NCBI GenBank assembly: GCA_951799405.1
Contig: OX637339.1
Location: 18,538,001 to 18,602,000, forward strand
Length of the DNA stretch: 64,000 bases
Direction of reading: 5' to 3'
Source of the DNA: Agapetus fuscipes
Taxonomy: Eukaryota > Arthropoda > Insecta > Trichoptera > Glossosomatidae
Made by a program: the position numbers and the translations under genes. The notes beneath the pieces are model-generated. The model was not told the origin of the DNA, did not search any database, and saw only the letters and a program-made list of their open reading frames with translations. Below, piece after piece: positions 63,564-64,000 of this stretch. The first letter of the stretch is position 1. Each line of letters starts with the position of its first letter.

Positions 63564-63803
63564 TACCCTTAGTACGAGTTGCAAAACTTGAGGAATGTAA
63601 AGTTTACGGCAATTATTAAAGAGTCATTTCCCCCAAAATCTGCCGTTTTTGTTTGTTTGAACTTTATTTTCTTCATCACTGTAACTCTTTTGCTAAGACC
63701 ACAAAGTGTAAGAAACAAAAACGGCAGATTTTGGGAGAAATCACTCTTTAATATTTTCCGTAAACTTTACTTTTCTCAAGTTCTGCAACTCGTACTAAGG
63801 GTA
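63564..63803. mobile_element. MITE-P copy with CAG duplication
   Basis: TACCCTTAGTACGAGTTGCA and its complement at the other end, 240 bp. Flanked by CAG on both sides (63561-63563 and 63804-63806). Confidence 0.9.
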
Positions 63804-63844
63804 CAGGAGGACTAATAGAAGTTTGCAAGAAGGTTTGGACAACT

Positions 63845-63950
63845 TAACGATAAAACTCAACCAGAAAAATGTACAAGAAGAGAAACAGCGCCTTTAGTGA
63901 GAATTTAAGTTTCCATACATTACTGGTGAAACGCTATAGTTGAGTTTTTA
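63845..63950. repeat. Low-copy repeat with short inverted ends
   Basis: AAACTCAAC ... GTTGAGTTTTTA, with CAGCGCCTTTAGTGAG and GAAACGCTATAG inside. Related to 42895-43025 and 46395-46490. Confidence 0.45.
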
Positions 63951-64000
63951 CATAAAACTTTATACTGGCAAGTATAGAGCAAACAGAGGCATGAACACAA

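Overview
The window looks like a gene-poor, AT-rich stretch of an animal nuclear genome, most likely an arthropod and probably an insect. The order cannot be fixed from sequence alone; lepidopteran-like LINE remnants are suggestive only. There is no operon-like coding, no intact long host gene, and almost every recognisable feature is a mobile element or a fragment of one. One GC-rich, His/Gln-rich open frame ending at a consensus splice donor (22040-22534, minus) is the best candidate for a host exon.

Names used here. LINE-G: an RTE-like non-LTR retrotransposon whose 3' UTR is a ~250 bp block (the G block, from TTCCTTGACTTATAGG to an ACTTAGATTAGATT-type tail); about 40 G blocks or pieces are scattered over the window and six form a tandem array. 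LINE-C: a CR1/Jockey-like element (endonuclease, C-terminal and 3' tail fragments). SINE-A: tRNA(Gln)-like head plus a LINE-C-like 3' tail, one copy carrying a 5S rRNA head. SINE-B: a second tRNA-like SINE. SINE-AB: fused A-B dimer. PLE: Penelope-like elements with a GIY-YIG domain and hammerhead-like motifs. MITE-P: long-TIR palindromic element starting TACCC. MITE-H: Harbinger-like MITE (TIR GGGCCTGTTGCACCA).

Layout. 1-2.2 kb: LINE-C endonuclease running off the left edge, an RT scrap and a PLE scrap. 2.2-6.8 kb: G blocks, SINE-B, LINE fragments. 6.9-8.7 kb: tandem array of G blocks, then a Helitron 3' end. 9-13.5 kb: SINE-AB, a short RTE insertion with a perfect 20 bp target duplication, and the 5S/tRNA SINE. 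14.1-17.2 kb: a Penelope-like element split by a 2.1 kb insert. 17.7-21.1 kb: LINE-C 3' ends, SINEs, MITE-P inside MITE-H, LINE-G 3' end. 22.0-22.5 kb: candidate exon. 25.8-27.7 kb: longest LINE-G copy with a 499-codon RT frame. 28.3-35 kb: deep nesting (Helitron in LINE-G; Helitron in a Tc1-like transposon). 35-54 kb: more G blocks, SINEs, MITEs, a second PLE 3' end, a 602 bp LINE-G copy with an 11 bp target duplication. 54.5-56.8 kb: an unassigned 2.29 kb DNA transposon with 8 bp target duplications. 57-64 kb: SINE-AB copies, MITEs, a hammerhead-like motif between inverted arms, MITE-P.

How the parts fit: autonomous LINEs appear to supply machinery to the SINEs, since SINE-A shares the LINE-C tail. 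Insertions resolved to exact empty sites give a relative order of activity: PLE, Tc1-like and LINE-G copies are older hosts; Helitrons, MITE-H, MITE-P and several LINE/SINE copies are younger inserts.
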